A stretch of DNA of 64,000 bases from Kryptolebias marmoratus (GCF_001649575.2 NC_051431.1:18742373-18806372), one strand, 5' to 3'; positions 13,061-27,542 are shown, counted from the stretch's first letter. The notes: generated from the sequence alone by a model not told the origin. Translations and numbers: made by a program.

Positions 13061-16000
13061 TTATTTATAATAGTTATTGAAGTTTCCCTTGTTCTTGTGT
13101 GTTTGGTTCTTTGTTTTATGTAAACCACCAATTTTAGTTGAGAGACAAAGATAAAGCGATGTTATCAGTGTTATAATTTCATTGAATAAAGCCCTACCTC
13201 TGATTAAAATTGTTTATTTCTTTGTCTCTTGGATGATGGGTCACGGCGAGAGGAAAGAATAGCGGAAAGGAGAAAAAACAAGAAGGGCTTATGTAAAAGA
13301 GAGACTGAAAATTGAACAGGTGAACAAAATAATGGTTGTAATACAAGAACTGCTTCTGTTTCATTCACCCTAATCTCCAAGGGTTTTATTTTTACCAAAC
13401 ACCATGTTGATGTGTTGTTACTGATCTGAAGTTATGATGTTTGTAGTCAGTCAAGAAACACACTGGGAAAGGAGGACAAAAAGATGAAGAGATTAGAAAA
13501 CCTGCATCCAGTTGGTAAACACAGTTGCCACAATAATACAAAACACACTTGGTCAATTGCACATGGAGATTAATTTTAAATGACTTGAATATTTGTCAGT
13601 GTGAAGAAAGTGAGTAAATATTTCTATTTTTATGAAGACATACACAGATGCCTAAATTACATTTTACTTGTTTGTTTGTTTGTTTGTTTTTTGTTGTTGT
13701 TATTTGTTTGTTTCTTTCTTCAGTTTCGTCAGCAGCCACATTGCAGTAGCAGGAAAAAGAAACTGATGTAACACATTGTTTTGCGCATTTTATACACTTA
13801 GCATACATTTGAGAGCATACATGAGGCTGTATGAAGAATTAAATATCCAAAAATAACACACATCTTGGACTGGAAAATGTCTCTTATGGTAACCCACTAA
13901 AAAAAATCAAATAAGTAAGCTAACAAGCAAACAAACAAAAATTCACAATATTATTTTAGACCTGCCCATGACATGACCTCAATCCACTCAGGTCCCCGTT
14001 CATTATTTTCTTACCTGTTTGTGAAATAATATAATAAGTATGTCAGCCTCACACACAAAATGCTCAAATGTCACCTATACTGAGCAGCATCTGTACATCA
14101 ACTTTAGCATAAGAAGGCAAAGGTCTGATTATAGTTTGTACCAGATTTAGTTTATATACTATTAGGAACAAATGACTGTCATTTGAAAAATAAAGTAATC
14201 TGGAAAAAGACAGAATCAACCAAAAAATAAAGAAACAAAAACGGTAACAGTAACAATCACCCTTCATCTTGCATGCCAAAGTTTTAAAATCAGATTTAAA
14301 ACTTTGGCCTGCTGGTTTGCTTGGTTTTAGTGAGATCTGAATGACCTTTTAAACATGTATGTAATTAAATACTAAAGTGACTTTTCATCAAGTCATAATC
14401 TGTTCAATCATACATGATTACATCAACCTGTCCAGGGACTGCTGGTGGAAAAGAGCATTTTTGCTATAACCTGGTACCATGCATCTCTCCTTTTAAAGAT
14501 TAATGAAATGTTGAACATTGTCTCTGTATAAATAAATAAACAGTATAACATTATTAAAAACAGATTTCATATGATCTGTAAGCACTTAGAGTATGTGTTG
14601 AGAATAATTCTCAGTGAATACCACACTACAGTAGATTGTATCTGAATATCTGTAAAGATTACTGTGTTATAACCATTTTTTTATGATTGCTAGGCTTGAT
14701 GAGTCATGGCAGCCATCCTGAATTGAGTTGACTCCAAGAATTAATTGTTTGTATGTACACACAGACAGAGGCAACTACATGATCGCCCACCAACATGAAA
14801 GGTAGGTGATAAAAATAAACATCAGTTTTCTGTTCTTTTTGTAATAAAGCACTGAGGCCAAATTCAAATGATTTGCAAAACAAATTTTTTTGTAGCAAAT
14901 TTACCTCTCATGCAAAATGGGTTTTTGATGAGCATTTTCAAAAGAAAAACTTCTAAAGTGAAGAAGTTTTTTTAAATATTTGCAAAAACAAAGATGCTGC
15001 TGCCTTCTTCCCATGTGTCTAAATTCACCTTGTGTACGCAACAACAATAATGATCATTTTAATGCTTTCTGTTGTTCTAAAAAAAATTGTTGCAACCCTA
15101 TTGGTATTAAACATCATTCGTGCTAAAAAGGGTCATTACTGAGAAGACATGATAAAGAATGTCAGATCACGAAATGAGCTACAGTTGTTTTGGAAGAATC
15201 TCTAGCCGAGCTCAGAATCTCTCCTTGCATTTTAACATTTCATTATTGCCACCTAGAATAGGTATTTTTTAACTGTTTTTGTTTTTGGTTGTTTTTTTTT
15301 TTAATTTCTGCATTGTCATTTGGACAGAAATGTTTCCGTTTGCTTTTAGGGGAAGGAAAATACTATGTTGAAAAGAATACTCCAGGAGTATTGTAGCTGA
15401 AACCTAAGAAAACTGCTTTAAGAATGAAATTAATATAGACAGGATATGAAGTGAGTAGTCTTTATGTGGTTAATATTTATAAAATTCATTAATAATTTTG
15501 TTTTTACTTCATGAAAGAGAAGTTTATCAGCTTCACTTTCGTTCCCCAAATCTGACTAGATAGAAAAATCATAATAACAACAAACAGTCATAGACAAACA
15601 CTAAAGAGTTATAGGAAAAGCTTTCTCCTTTACATATTTAGTGAATATGCGTATAGATATACATATATCCATATCCATATGCATGGCCATAAAGATACAC
15701 ACCTCCCTAGACAGAAAATGCATTCTTTTTGAGCTCTGTTAGTACTCTGGGCATGTTCATACTTCAACAATAAAGTAATTATATGTTTGCCATCAAAAAT
15801 GATGTTAGAAACAATAATTAAATAAGTGTCTTAAAAGCCATTACCAAGAAATGTATCAGCTTTACAAACTTCACTACATAGGTGGGCCCTGTCAAATTAG
15901 TAGACAGGTTTAATAGGCTAATGTTTTTGGATATAGTAACAAAAACATGGTATAATTCCCTATTGGCTGTTTCTTGTGCATATAGTACATGACAGTGTTT

Positions 16001-19000
16001 GTGTAAAAAGAGACAGAAAAAAAAAGAAAAGGTTAGGGGAAAAGGAGCCATTTGAAAGAAGCCTTGATTAAAAACAAGGAACTAATAGAAACGAACACGG
16101 TTAAGGAGGCCATGAACACGAGATGGATAATCAGAGTAACAATAAGACCAAGTGTTAGAATGACAAAGAAGAGAAAAGGAAGAGAAAACAAGACAGGATG
16201 AGGTAGGGTGTAACAATAAACAGTGGTGAAAGGGGTGAAAATTGGCTGAGAAACCCAAAATGCACAAATATAAAGGAGAGTAATTTAATGAAAGACATAA
16301 AAAAACAGGCAAATCAAATTCAGTTTTATGCGGCTGTCTCGTGTAGACCAGCATCCTTCATTATGATCATGAGGAAGTTAATGAGCCCCGCAAATTAAAC
16401 CAAAGGTAGGAGGTTTACAATGCAACCAGAGACAGGAACATAGAGGAACGAGTAGCACTGGGCCCTGAACATGTGTGTCTTGGTGGGGTGTGCGTGTGTT
16501 TTGGGGGGGGAGGGGGTTAGGTTGGGGAGTGGAGGGGGCTAACGAGAAGCTCCAACAGGTGTTTCTCATTAAATGCAGAGGAAACAAATCTAGTGCCGAG
16601 AGAAGGAAGAGGGAGAGTGTGTGAGGAGTAAAGAGGAGAGCAGCAATATATTCCTGTGTTATTCATTAGTGTCTTACAGGCTGCTGATATTAATGATTCA
16701 CTGTCTGTAAGGTTCCTCCGTCCCTACCATGTAGACACACACACAAGAAAAACGAGCTGCGGTCGACATCTACACTATATCACCCCACTGCCTGCCTTCT
16801 CCTCTGCTCTCTGGCCTATTGCATCCTTTCAACCGGAAAACACGTTTGTGTTTTAGCCCCTGCTCTTTCTTTGCCGACATATTTGCCTTGAAAACCTCCT
16901 CCTGTTTTGTCATCTTTTTTTACTTCCCAGTTCTGCAGCCTGTCGCTCCTCTTTAATGCAGCCTTTTTTTTTTTTTTTTACATGTGCTTTCTTTGCTGCT
17001 TCATGCTTGTTCTTTTCACTCTATTTTTTTTTGCTGCAAAAACAGAACTGTAAAGCGAGATGTAATCCATCAAATTGTAACCGACAGGCTATGTGTTGCC
17101 TACAGAGGCTGGAAGCTACTAAGCCAATACGAGAGCACATTACACACATTTATTAACACACACTTACTTTCCACTAATGTCAAAGAAGGCTTTTCTTCCA
17201 GGGCCACACACATTTTACATCTCCCATAGCCTTTACCTGTCCTAATTAACCAGCTGGACCAAACTGTCACCTTGAGAACTGTTCTGATTAACCCTGAACA
17301 CCTTTAATTCCATCCCCCACAACTCCCCACACCTCACCTGTCTCATCCCCAGGCCTCTTTCCCTCGCCCACCAACTCCAGCACCTCACTGCACATGGATA
17401 CCTCCATTAACCATTAAACTGGACTGCGCCAAGGCATACGGGCTATTGGGAGAAGGTGTGTGTGTGTTGGGGTGGGGGGGTTCTCATTAAACACTTTGAG
17501 ACCTGACAGAATCAATTACAGTGATGTATCGATTTGTCAGCAGGTCCTGGTGGCTCAACCAGAGCACCCAGACCGCTGCAGGACTGGAGGGAATGGGGAT
17601 GAATCCTTGCATTCGTCCCCATTTTTGTCTCTATTTCCTCAGAGAAAGAGAGGAATGAAAACGAGGGGCGTTAAAATGAGGCACACACGAAGGGGAAAAG
17701 AGGAGGAGTGATGGCTAGCAGAGGAAACCATGGAGACGGTGTGAAGACGGAGAGGACTAAAGAAGCATAATCAGGAAGAAATGGTTTTAGCAGGAGTGAT
17801 GAAATAGGTGTAAAAGGACATCAGGAGAAGAACAGAGACAGATATAAGGAGAATCTGTAAAAATAGAGAGTAGAGTGAAAAATACATTTCCTTATTCAGC
17901 TAGCATTCGTACTCTTAGTGTCACCCCATTTCTTTCTCGTCCTCTGTTGACCTTTCTTTAATTTCTATCCTCTACCTCCACAACCTTTCTGTTCTTCTTA
18001 TTTTCTCACTTCATCTCCTGCTCTCTTCCCCTCCGATATAAGTTCCTCTTCCTGAACTTTCTGTCCAGGGCATATAATACTTCCGTCTCAAGTGTATGGG
18101 GTCATTGAAGCATAAATGGGGCTGTAACCTTGAAAGTTCTAACCTGCCACAACTAAGTTAAAGCTGGGTAGGCTGTAACATGTGAGAACACAGAGGGGAC
18201 ATAGTCACGGAGCAACAGTAATGCCGTCCACGAAGTAGGGATTTGTGTTTACTGAAAAGTGGAATCCTGGTGTCTATCAATCTAAAATACCTGCAACTCA
18301 TGAATTTTAGTGTTTGTCTTGCATGTGCAAAAACAAGATTGCCCATTATCCTGCACCTGTTACACTAGGCTGCTACATCTATTCACAACCAGGGAATAAT
18401 AAGGCAAATACATAGAGCAGGCAGCACAAACTAAGTAGCTATGAGGCTTTTTTTTATATTTTACAAAGACAGACAAGGCATTGCTCGTTTTCCTGTAATG
18501 AGGCAGCAGGGCTCAAACAGACAACATGGGATATGATTAGATAGCCGCATATGCCTCCAACCTGAGAACCTCAAAAGGAAAGAAGCCACTTATTCATACT
18601 GCAATGGTGTAGTTTGCATACTTGAAGAGATGTTCAAATGAAATTTAAAAGACTGACGCGCAATTCTTAATTCCTAGCACACTGCCGTGGATGAGGCTGA
18701 ATATGCAGTAACTGAGTTTTTTCCTGCATCAGTAGACAAACATAAAGCGAATACTAAAGTCCCATGCATACAATGATGGTCATAATTCTATAAAAAAGCA
18801 TGATATATCCTGAATAAGTAAACACTTTTTTTCTTCCTGTAAGTCCATTATAATCACATGTTATGGGTTTTCTTTAGAAAAGAAAAGCATATATCAGACC
18901 AGTATTAAAGCGCGCTCACAAAAAACTCAATTGTGCACAATCTTCTGGGAAAGCAATCGAGCAAACTGCAACTTAAACAATATACTTTAGATATGCCATG

Positions 19001-19320
19001 CTGCTGCTCTGTTGATCTATGAGTCCTTCTCTTCCCATGTCCTTAAACACATCTGGGCAGAAGAATCTTAGAACTTTAGGATCAGGATTGGGGTGTGTGT
19101 AAATCAGACAGGTCTACTGACTATGAATAATAATGGCAGGTCTACTGACTATGAAGGAAGACTGGCAAACAAAAAGACCCATTACTGCTGGTCAGCATAT
19201 CCTTTAAATATTATACTTTGGTGTAAAATAAAATACCTAAAAGTCACAGACAGAGCCTTCTTTGATTTAGCACCCCTGCTCTACATTTTCTTCCTTGTTC
19301 ACGCTCAATAATTTTTCCTA
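13061..19320. other. Intergenic, no gene recognised
   Basis: Over 6 kb of AT-rich DNA with short frames only. A purine-rich/pyrimidine-rich zone occupies about 16080-18050 (G-rich stretch near 16500, T run near 16965). No splice-flanked coding block stood out on either strand. Confidence 0.45.
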
Positions 19321-19324
19321 CCTG

Positions 19325-19410
19325 TGGGTAACAGGCAACTAACCCAGCAGCCAACGGGCAAGAGGTGGGATCCACCCCGGGCAGTCCATCACAGGGCCAA
19401 CCAGAATTTC
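19325..19410 (+). repeat. Short fragment of a fish dispersed repeat (middle part)
   Basis: GGCAAGAGGTGGGATCCACC followed by GGGCAGTCCATCACAGGGCC corresponds to the middle of the ATCCATCCATT-type repeat (GGCGAGAGGCGGGGTACACC...TCCATCACAGGGC as I remember it). Confidence 0.6.
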
Positions 19411-20372
19411 TCATTTAACCAAATTCCACAAAGGGTATGTAAACTCAGATTGTCACACACATATGCAGCTCCTAGTTTGTGAGACTGCAAGAATGGAGGT
19501 CCTTATGGGTACAGAAAATGCAGAGAGAGATTATTCCCATGAAGACAAAATTATTAGTATTCCATGTAAGATTATGGTACACACAAAGGTGGAAAATTAT
19601 ATTTAAGTTTAATATTTGCTACAAATATGTCACCTGTGCCATGGGTTGCAATGTAAAATTTATTGGCTATAAAATTGTATTAAAAAATTTAAAACAAAAA
19701 AAAAATAAATTTAAATTTAACTCTGGGGAAAAAGAATAAAAGTTTAAAAAAGAGAATTATTTCATGACTGAGCACACAGGATGAGTCAGTGTTTTTGTAA
19801 CACATTCAGTCTAAACTTTAATATAGGAAAAGGGTCAGTTAATATAGTGGAGTTAAATGTCAACTTCCCGTGTTTCACTGTCTTTCTGACGACGTCAGCA
19901 GCATCACACACCTCCAAATCTAACAAAGGTCACCTCTTCTCTTCTGCTCCCTATGCTTGTTTGCATGCGTGTGTGTGAGTAGAGTGTGTTCTTTGTGTGA
20001 TTGTGTTTGTGAGTGAAGCAAAGAATGAGAGAGGAATGGACTGCACAGATCTCAGAGTTGTTTAAACTCAGGCTAGTGGTTCGATATCCATCAGATTTAT
20101 GTCTCTGTTATTTTCCTCTCCTAAACATTAAGTGATAAACTCAGTGAAGGACACAATAACAAAGATCTACCTTTTCACCTCTCTCTCCTTGTCTATTACT
20201 CGGTCTCTCTCTGTCTGTCTCTCTCTGTCCCTGTGCTATCAATCAGTCTTGTGGTAATTGCTGTTGGATTACAGGGCTTTTGCTGTCTGCTTCTAGCGAT
20301 TAACGTCAGGACAAAAAAATGCTCTTATATACCTTCACAGTTACTGAGTAAAGAGTAAGGCGGCTCACATTC
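19411..20372. other. Intergenic, nothing recognised
   Basis: AT-rich with a pyrimidine-rich CTCTCTGTCTGTCTCTC stretch near 20200. Confidence 0.5.
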
Positions 20373-20373
20373 A

Positions 20374-20407
<34 letters not shown>

Positions 20408-20411
20408 ACAC
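20373..20411. repeat. (CA)n microsatellite
   Basis: About 19 CA units with one TA interruption near the end. Confidence 0.95.
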
Positions 20412-20737
20412 GATATGCAGTTCACAAAGTAATCTGAAATTTCATTGCAAAGCTAGCATCTACTGAGTTCCAGTTCTGTCGTGAGATCCAAGGGTGATTT
20501 TCTACCTCGTTGTCCTCAAATGCATATCAGCTGGAGATAAAGTGGTGAATGTTGGGTTGTGATCTCAGATGTGGATGGTGGCGGCCATGATAGATCAGGA
20601 CCAACTGTGGAGAATAATGGAAAACAGCAGAACTGAGGAACATACTCACTAGCACACAGCAGCAGAGCATTTGCACATTCACCACGGAAACAACAAACCT
20701 GTTTCAGAGTCTGATGTTTATCTTCCTCCGCTCCTGC

Positions 20738-20756
20738 ACATACACACACACACACA
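20738..20756. repeat. Short (CA)n tract
   Basis: Nine CA units with one interruption. Frames through it are not genes. Confidence 0.85.
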
Positions 20757-21425
20757 GAGATGGCAACAGCGACTATGGCACAGTCTCCCTCCCTCTAAAC
20801 ATAATTTATCACCCACAGGAGCTCACACTGCCTGTGTGCGTGTGTAGACAGTCTGACCTGATCCAGTGCCACCCTAACCTTATTAAGAAACAAAGTGGTG
20901 ACAACAGAGAAAAATGTTCTTCCTAACCCCTGTAGGAAAAACTGGCACCATATCCAACTGTCCCTCAAAGTCTGTCCTTTAACTCACGTCTCAAAGAGAA
21001 CCCACACACATACACACTCCGACAAACACAGAGTCCAAGGGATCCGAGCATATTCCTGCTGAGAATAAAGGCAAAGACACCATTTGTCTTCATGTCACCT
21101 CCCTTTCCGTCCTCATCCTTTGCCTGTCACATTGTTTTATGCCTTCAGCTAATCCATCCACTGGCATGCATCTCACTGCTAAACAAAACTAACATAAACA
21201 TAGTGCAAAGAGACAGGAGAACACATTTAAAATGTGACAAATCAAAACAGCATTTATTCAGTTTTCAGCAATTTTTTGCATTACATTTACAATATATTCT
21301 TGTTTTTGTCTCATTTTTAATTCACTAACAAGTTAGTTTAGAAGAAAAAATCATCTGCACACAATACATGAAAACAATTTACCTCCCATCGTGTGAGTTT
21401 TCTTACTCTAGTCTCTTGTTCAACT

Positions 21426-21450
<25 letters not shown>
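21426..21450. repeat. (TG)n microsatellite
   Basis: Twelve TG units followed by imperfect GGGTG units. Confidence 0.95.
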
Positions 21451-21460
<10 letters not shown>

Positions 21461-23671
21461 GGTGCATGGCTCAGGGTAGTAGGAGGACACTCTGTCGGTC
21501 TCCCTCTGCAGTCTCCTCCTCTTCATTTTGTTCCTCGCCGACCCCACCCCTGCAAGACCAAATCCACACAGCAAAGGCAGAACATCCTCCATATGCTTCG
21601 CTCAAACACCGGCCCAAGATTAATCAACAGATGTGAAAAGCCTTTTGTAATTACTCTCAGACAGAGTCTTCACATATTTAGTTCTAGAAACATTTGTGGC
21701 ATGTATCAGATGGTCCAGCTGAAAGTATAGTTCATCAAGCTGTGAGACATCAGTTTTAAACTAAGACGTTTTGATGTTTGTGGTGCCTTCAGAAATGAGC
21801 ACAACACAGGCCTATGATCATACTTGATATGATAAAAAAGAGAAAAAGAGAAGGCAGTGACATGATGTGTGAAAGATGGTGCTGACCATGTCTGAAACAC
21901 ACAGAGGAGATTCGAGATAACTGGACCAGCTGGTGCTGCTTGTTTCTTTTACTGAAACATTTCAGAAAACCATCTCTCACTTTGCATTCAGTTATGATGA
22001 AGTCAGAAATACTCGGGAGTTTGTATCAATGCCAGCCAGCTGATATGGTGTCCTGATTTTAATAGTACATTTTTAAAATTTAATTATTGTCCTATTTAAT
22101 CAAATTTTCACTGACAGTATTTTGCTCAGATTTCTGAGGTGACTCCTAAATTCTAGTAATGATGTTCATAGGTTGAAAATATTGTTCTAATTATGTGTTC
22201 TAGTGGGTAAGATGTCAACTAAACTGGGTATTTTTTTTAGGTTTACTTAATTAAAAGATAAAAAAATGTTAAAAAATATTATTCTAACTCATCTGCAGCT
22301 GTTGTAGTAAACAGAAAACATGATGTCAAAGCCATATTTGTGTATGTGCTACAACCCGCCGAACAAACTGTGCAGCAGACTTTAATTCAAATAATTGGGA
22401 TGGTAGGTTTTTTGGGTTTTTTTTCGGTGGGTAAGTCACAGCTGTTATTTAAATTACATAATTTTTCTATAACAGTATAGGTGTAAAAAATATTTTTGTA
22501 AACGACTAGTTTAAACTGGCATTAAAAATTTGAATTGTCAAATTTCCAGATATTACATTGAGCGTAAAACAATAAAGATGCTTCTGCAGGATAAAAAAAC
22601 ATCAACAATGGAACATATCACCAAGTCAAAGTAGTCACATTAACATCAAGTTTGTATGTTATATGTTGTCTTGAAAGATGTCTCTCTTAATGTTTTTTAT
22701 TTTATTTATTAATATTTTAGTTGCATATCTGAATTAAATATAATATTGCCAATATTGACATACGCTCTCTGACTGTTTTCACACCAATATATATATATCA
22801 CAATAAACCTAATCCCAAGCATGCAGACAAAGCTAACGTTAACCTGGCTAATGACCCATTACACACTTCATATTAAGGAAATGGAAGGAATCCAGAAATA
22901 GAGGAATTATGTCCCCTTTTGTGACCACTGCAATAACAAAGTTGTGAAGGGAAATGTAGGGGGTGAGAAAGGTCTGTCTTTCAGGATTCCCATTTGAACA
23001 CTAAATCTAATAGCTACTGAAGATGTAGCTTTGCTTTAACCTTTAAAGGACACATAAATATCCTGTATGAACAGTTTTTAATTTATCACAATTTGTGGAT
23101 TCGATGTTTCATTAAGATGACACAATGTGGCGTCCCTTTGAATACAATTTAATGAAAATATCTCCATTACCAAAAGCTACCTTTTCTGGCGTTCTAGTGT
23201 AGCCAAAACAGCTGTGTAACCAAAAGCAGTTACACGTTTCTTATACACATCATTGTCTGAATAAAACAACATTAAATCAATGTCATAAGACTATGGTTTT
23301 AAGTTTCTAGGTAATGTGGCCTGCTTTCTACTGTATTTTGATGATAGCTTAGATGCTGACCTTTCACTGATAGATAAAAACTACTCTACAACAAACACTG
23401 GCATCTAGAATATTGTCCCTAGTTTATGAATTCTACATAATCATTGTGTTTGTAAAAATAAAAAAGGATGTGGTGACGCATGTTATAAGTTTGTTGGTGT
23501 ATATTACTCACCATGTGAGACTCTCGTGATATTTCCCATGCTGATTTTGAATTTCACTGTTCCCCCTGTCCATTACATTAGTACCTTTTTAAAGACAAAT
23601 AAAGAACATTATTGCTTGGGGTTTGTAGGTCACTTTAACAATAAGGTAATAAGTTGACTGTATGTCATATA
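21451..23671. other. Intergenic, immediately downstream of zbbx
   Basis: AT-rich. No splice-flanked coding block or bounded repeat recognised. Any zbbx 3' UTR would extend into its right end. Confidence 0.5.
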
Positions 23672-23677
23672 TTTATT
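23672..23677 (-). terminator. AATAAA polyadenylation hexamer overlapping the zbbx stop
   Basis: On the minus strand the hexamer AATAAA includes the TAA stop of the last exon. If used, the 3' UTR would be only about 15-30 nt. A more distal signal cannot be excluded, since the AT-rich DNA downstream contains other possible hexamers. Confidence 0.35.
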
Positions 23678-24007
23678 TACATGTGCTCTGTGTGTTTGCC
23701 GTGAGTTTTAGTTCCTGCTCCAAACTGTGTAGCATGTGTTTAGTTGTTTCAGAGTCCATATCAGGGTCCTCACAACCTGTTTGGTCCACATTACAGATCT
23801 CCAGGATCTCCTGTGCAGCTGAGGAATGGGGACGAAAAGAGGGACTGTTTCCTGAGCCCAATGTGTGATGAGACAAGTGAGTGGGTAGAGAAGGAGAGGG
23901 GGAATAAGAGACCCAGTGAGAGGCTGATGCAGAGGTAAGTCTTGACTTTCTCCTTGGTGAATCAGTGAGAACTGATGTAGATGTTTCAGACAGGTTAGAC
24001 CTCACCT
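23673..24007 (-). CDS. zbbx: zbbx last coding exon (C-terminus and stop)
   Basis: A 335-nt terminal exon entered in phase 1 after acceptor TTTTGCCCCCAG. It encodes a Ser/Thr/His-rich segment (EVRSNLSETSTSVLTDSPRR...), then AQEILEICNVDQTGCEDPDM, DSETTKHMLHSLEQELKL and a TAA stop at 23673-23675 (residues 909-1019). The EILEICNVDQTGCEDPD block is compact, contains cysteines and is much less repetitive than the exons before it, so it is probably a conserved C-terminal element. No donor is needed because the stop is in frame. Confidence 0.9.
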
Positions 24008-27000
24008 CTGGGGGCAAAAGAAAGAAAGATTGGTAAAAATCACGAGTAGATATACTTAAATATATACTTCATAAATACATATTCATATTTCTAATAACTG
24101 GAACTTGGGAAAATTTTTAAAAGTCATATTGAAAAATTGCTGATAATTTAAGCTAAGATTTAACTGAACATACTTCAGATTCATCAATTCAAATTTTAAA
24201 GATGTTAAATTCTTACATTTTTTTTTCAGTGATAGTTTCAAATCTATAATTCTAATGGTAAAACCGTGCCCTAAAACCTGAAACAAATAACAATAAATGT
24301 CCAAATCTGACACCAGGTCACAGATATTATTTTTGAACAAAAAGTCATCACAAAAAAAAACTGACTGTAGTTAGGGACTGGATAAACCAAAACTAATTTT
24401 CCACACACAAAAAAAGCAAAGTCTGGCTGAAGACTCTTTCCTGATTGGCTGGAGGGTATTCATTATTTACCAATAAAAAAAACAGCCACAAAGTAGTTCT
24501 GGGCAAACTGCTTGATCACCATTCTAAATGAATGCACTGGATCAGCCTTAATCACTGGCATCAGGTGGCTGCAAGCTCCTCAATTAGAAATAAATTCAAA
24601 AAAATCTGATAATCTCATTTAGTACACTAATTTTAGTCTTCTAGTGCTTCACTGAACATCACACAGAGCTGCGAGAGCAACACTGCCCCTGCAAAATTTG
24701 TTTGACATCAGCTATCATCCTGCAACCCTTCCCTTTCAGTCTGCCAGGTTGCAGCTGACAGCACAATGTTGGTCATTATATTGATTTGGATATGACATAT
24801 CTGCATAGCTAGCTTTTCCTACTGGTCTTACTAGTTTGTATGTTACTGGTTTTGAATCTTTTACATAAGTGAGGTAAACAGAGTAAATTAAAAAAAAAAC
24901 TTGTCAAATTATATATGTAAGGTTTTGTTTTGTGACTGGTATGAATAATGCTTAAATGGCACTGAAATGTTATGTTATCTTCATAAAGTGTTTAAAACAA
25001 AACTGGACTTCTTTTTTTAATCTTTTTTTGGAATGACTATGTCCTTGATGACTGTGAATCTACACCAGATTAATGTTATTGAATGAAAACTATGATTTCA
25101 TACTTTAGTCGAGCTCTCGTTTGTCTTAAGGGCAAACAAGTTATGGCTCATAAATCATAAGACATTATTTGGAAATTAAATAATTGCTGGTCTTAAACTT
25201 TTTCTTTTTTAGTATTGACCATTGAATTAAAAAATGACTGTCTTTTGTCCACACCCACGTACAAAAAACCCCAACTTTTAATAAAGTACAAAGAAAATAA
25301 GTAATCTAGTTAACGAACACCACAATTCAAAAGCAAAAATTAGGAGCTGTGGGTGCTTAACTAGACAACTGGCTGAGTCAACCATAGAAAACTTTGTTAT
25401 TAAAGAAAAATATATCAAATAAGGCCCCAGATACCTGAATAATGAAAAAAAGGGGAAAAAAAAGCTTTCAAAACTTTGGCAAACAACCTCCTAAATTCTA
25501 AACTCAGACTTTCTTAAAAAGAAAACAAAGAAGTCATGTCAAACCTTTTGAAACATTTGCTGTCATCAAATCAAAAAGCATAAACAATGTATAGCATATA
25601 AGTACAAACAAGAATATGTTTGATATAGTACAGGTGCAACACTTTTTTTAAAATAATAAATGATTTGCAAATTATGTTTTAAGCTCTACCCAGGGTTTAC
25701 AACTTTCTTCTTTTTTTTTTGTTTTTAGAAAAAACATTGAAGATTGACATATGCAATACTGGACAAGAGGGTGCGAAATAAAGTGAGTTGCTTTTTATAT
25801 ATATACAAACCAGAAGAAGGTGTGAGTGTAAGACAGAGATAAGAAGAGACGTAAAGGAAGAAAAAAAAAGGGTAGAAGAAATGCTGCTCTGGATTCAAAG
25901 AAAGAGTGTGATAGATACAAAAATGATCACAACAGTTAGTGGAATGAGTGGTGTCTCATCCCGCTCCACTGCGAGCCACATCAAATTGAATCAGATTGAA
26001 CATCCCTTCCCACCTGCTCACTGTAAATTACATCGCAGCCCCCACTGAGAAGTTATGATGGTGTAGGTGAGTGTTCATGTGTCTGCGGTACACCGATTCC
26101 TCATGCTGCTTTCTGTCTAACCAGTTTCAGCTCCTGTGTTAAGTCTTTCAATCTTCTATTGTCTCCTCCTCATCCCCTCCCCTCCCCGTCTCCTCCTTCT
26201 CTGTTGTTGGCTCCATCTTTAAACTTGCCCAGACCTCCACTTAGTGTATCACAGCCACCTGCATTGTCAAACTAAGCAGCGTGGGAGGAAAGAACCAGGC
26301 ATTGCAGTGGCACAAACACACTTGGATGGATACATGTAGTTTTGGACCTATTTCCATCCATTTCTAACATTTAATCAGGTTCCTGTTACAGATAAATATT
26401 GTGCCTGCGCTGAATGTAAAAGAGAGTAGTTGCAGAGCACTCTCATATTAGTCTGATTCTGAAAGTAGTAAAGAAAACAAGCAAAGAAAATGCTGTAAAG
26501 ATTTAAAAGAGTGCCTCACTTAAAAATAGGCTCAGGAGCAAAAAGATATTTATTAATGGCACAAGGGAATCTAAGCACAGGTGTTTTGGTGCAAAGCCTT
26601 TATAGTGTGCTGTCAGACAGCACACCAGAGCGGCACACTGACAAGACAGCACAAAGAAACATCTGTGCTCAGCTTCACCGGTGCAAAAGAATATACAGAA
26701 CAACAAGTTGAGCGCTCTTATTAGTTTGACAATATATTTAAAAATGTCAGAAATGATCTGATCTCTTGATAGTATCTACAAGCTCTAAAAGTATGCAGTC
26801 CTACAAAGTATTTGCTTCAGATTTGAAACCTTAGATGAATAAAGACAGGATGGAAAAAGGCATAAATTTACAGAATATTTAAAATTTTAAAAATTTACAA
26901 AAAAGAACAAGTAAGAGTCATAAGCAAGACTAAAGACAAAGAGGATATGACATTGAAAAATGATTGGCATTCGCTGATTTTTTAAAGTATTTGTCTGAAA

Positions 27001-27389
27001 CTGATTATTGACTTGCCTCCCAAGTGGATGTTTTTTCTGTGTATCTGGATAAAAACAAAAAACAAAAGCAACAACAGAAAGAAAGAAGATCGTTTTTTGG
27101 ACCAATTCCCTCACGTGTGTATGTCAGAAGAATATTTCTGTACATGGGATAAATGTGGCATTTTTTGTCTGTTAAGTGTGTATAATCGCTGTAAGAAACT
27201 TACATTTTCAGTGTTAAAAAGGCGTTTCTATGTGAGAAATCAGCTCTATTATTTGTGTATGAAACTGAATTTAGTTTGCAGGAGTGTGAAGACATAATAG
27301 GTGAAGCTCAGCTTGCCTGAAAGTGTTCAAGAACACACAGACAATATACACAACAGTGTATGTGAGAGCACATGTGTGCAGGTGTTTAC
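24008..27389 (-). other. zbbx last intron
   Basis: A 3.4-kb intron between exons 15 and 16, AT-rich with many A runs. No repeat family or additional phase-compatible exon was recognised. Confidence 0.6.
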
Positions 27390-27542
27390 CAGATGTTCTG
27401 AGTTCATTTGCTGACATTTCCTCTCTCCTGGTTGAATGAGTTTGAATTCCCATTGGTTGTGTGTAGCTGTCCTTCATCTCTTTCGGAGCCAGGTGTTCCC
27501 CAGCACAACTTCGGAGGCTGCGGCTTGAACAACTGTTTGACA
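27390..27542 (-). CDS. zbbx: zbbx exon 15 in window
   Basis: A 153-nt exon, phase 1 at both ends, within an otherwise empty 8.9-kb stretch between exons 14 and 16. The acceptor has a good pyrimidine tract (TTTACCTCTCGTCAG) and the donor is GTAAACAC. It encodes a segment beginning VSNSCSSRSLRSCAGEHLAP and ending MSANELRTS. Because it is symmetric in phase, it could be skipped without breaking the frame. Another frame and the opposite strand are also open here, so it is less certain than its neighbours. Confidence 0.72.
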
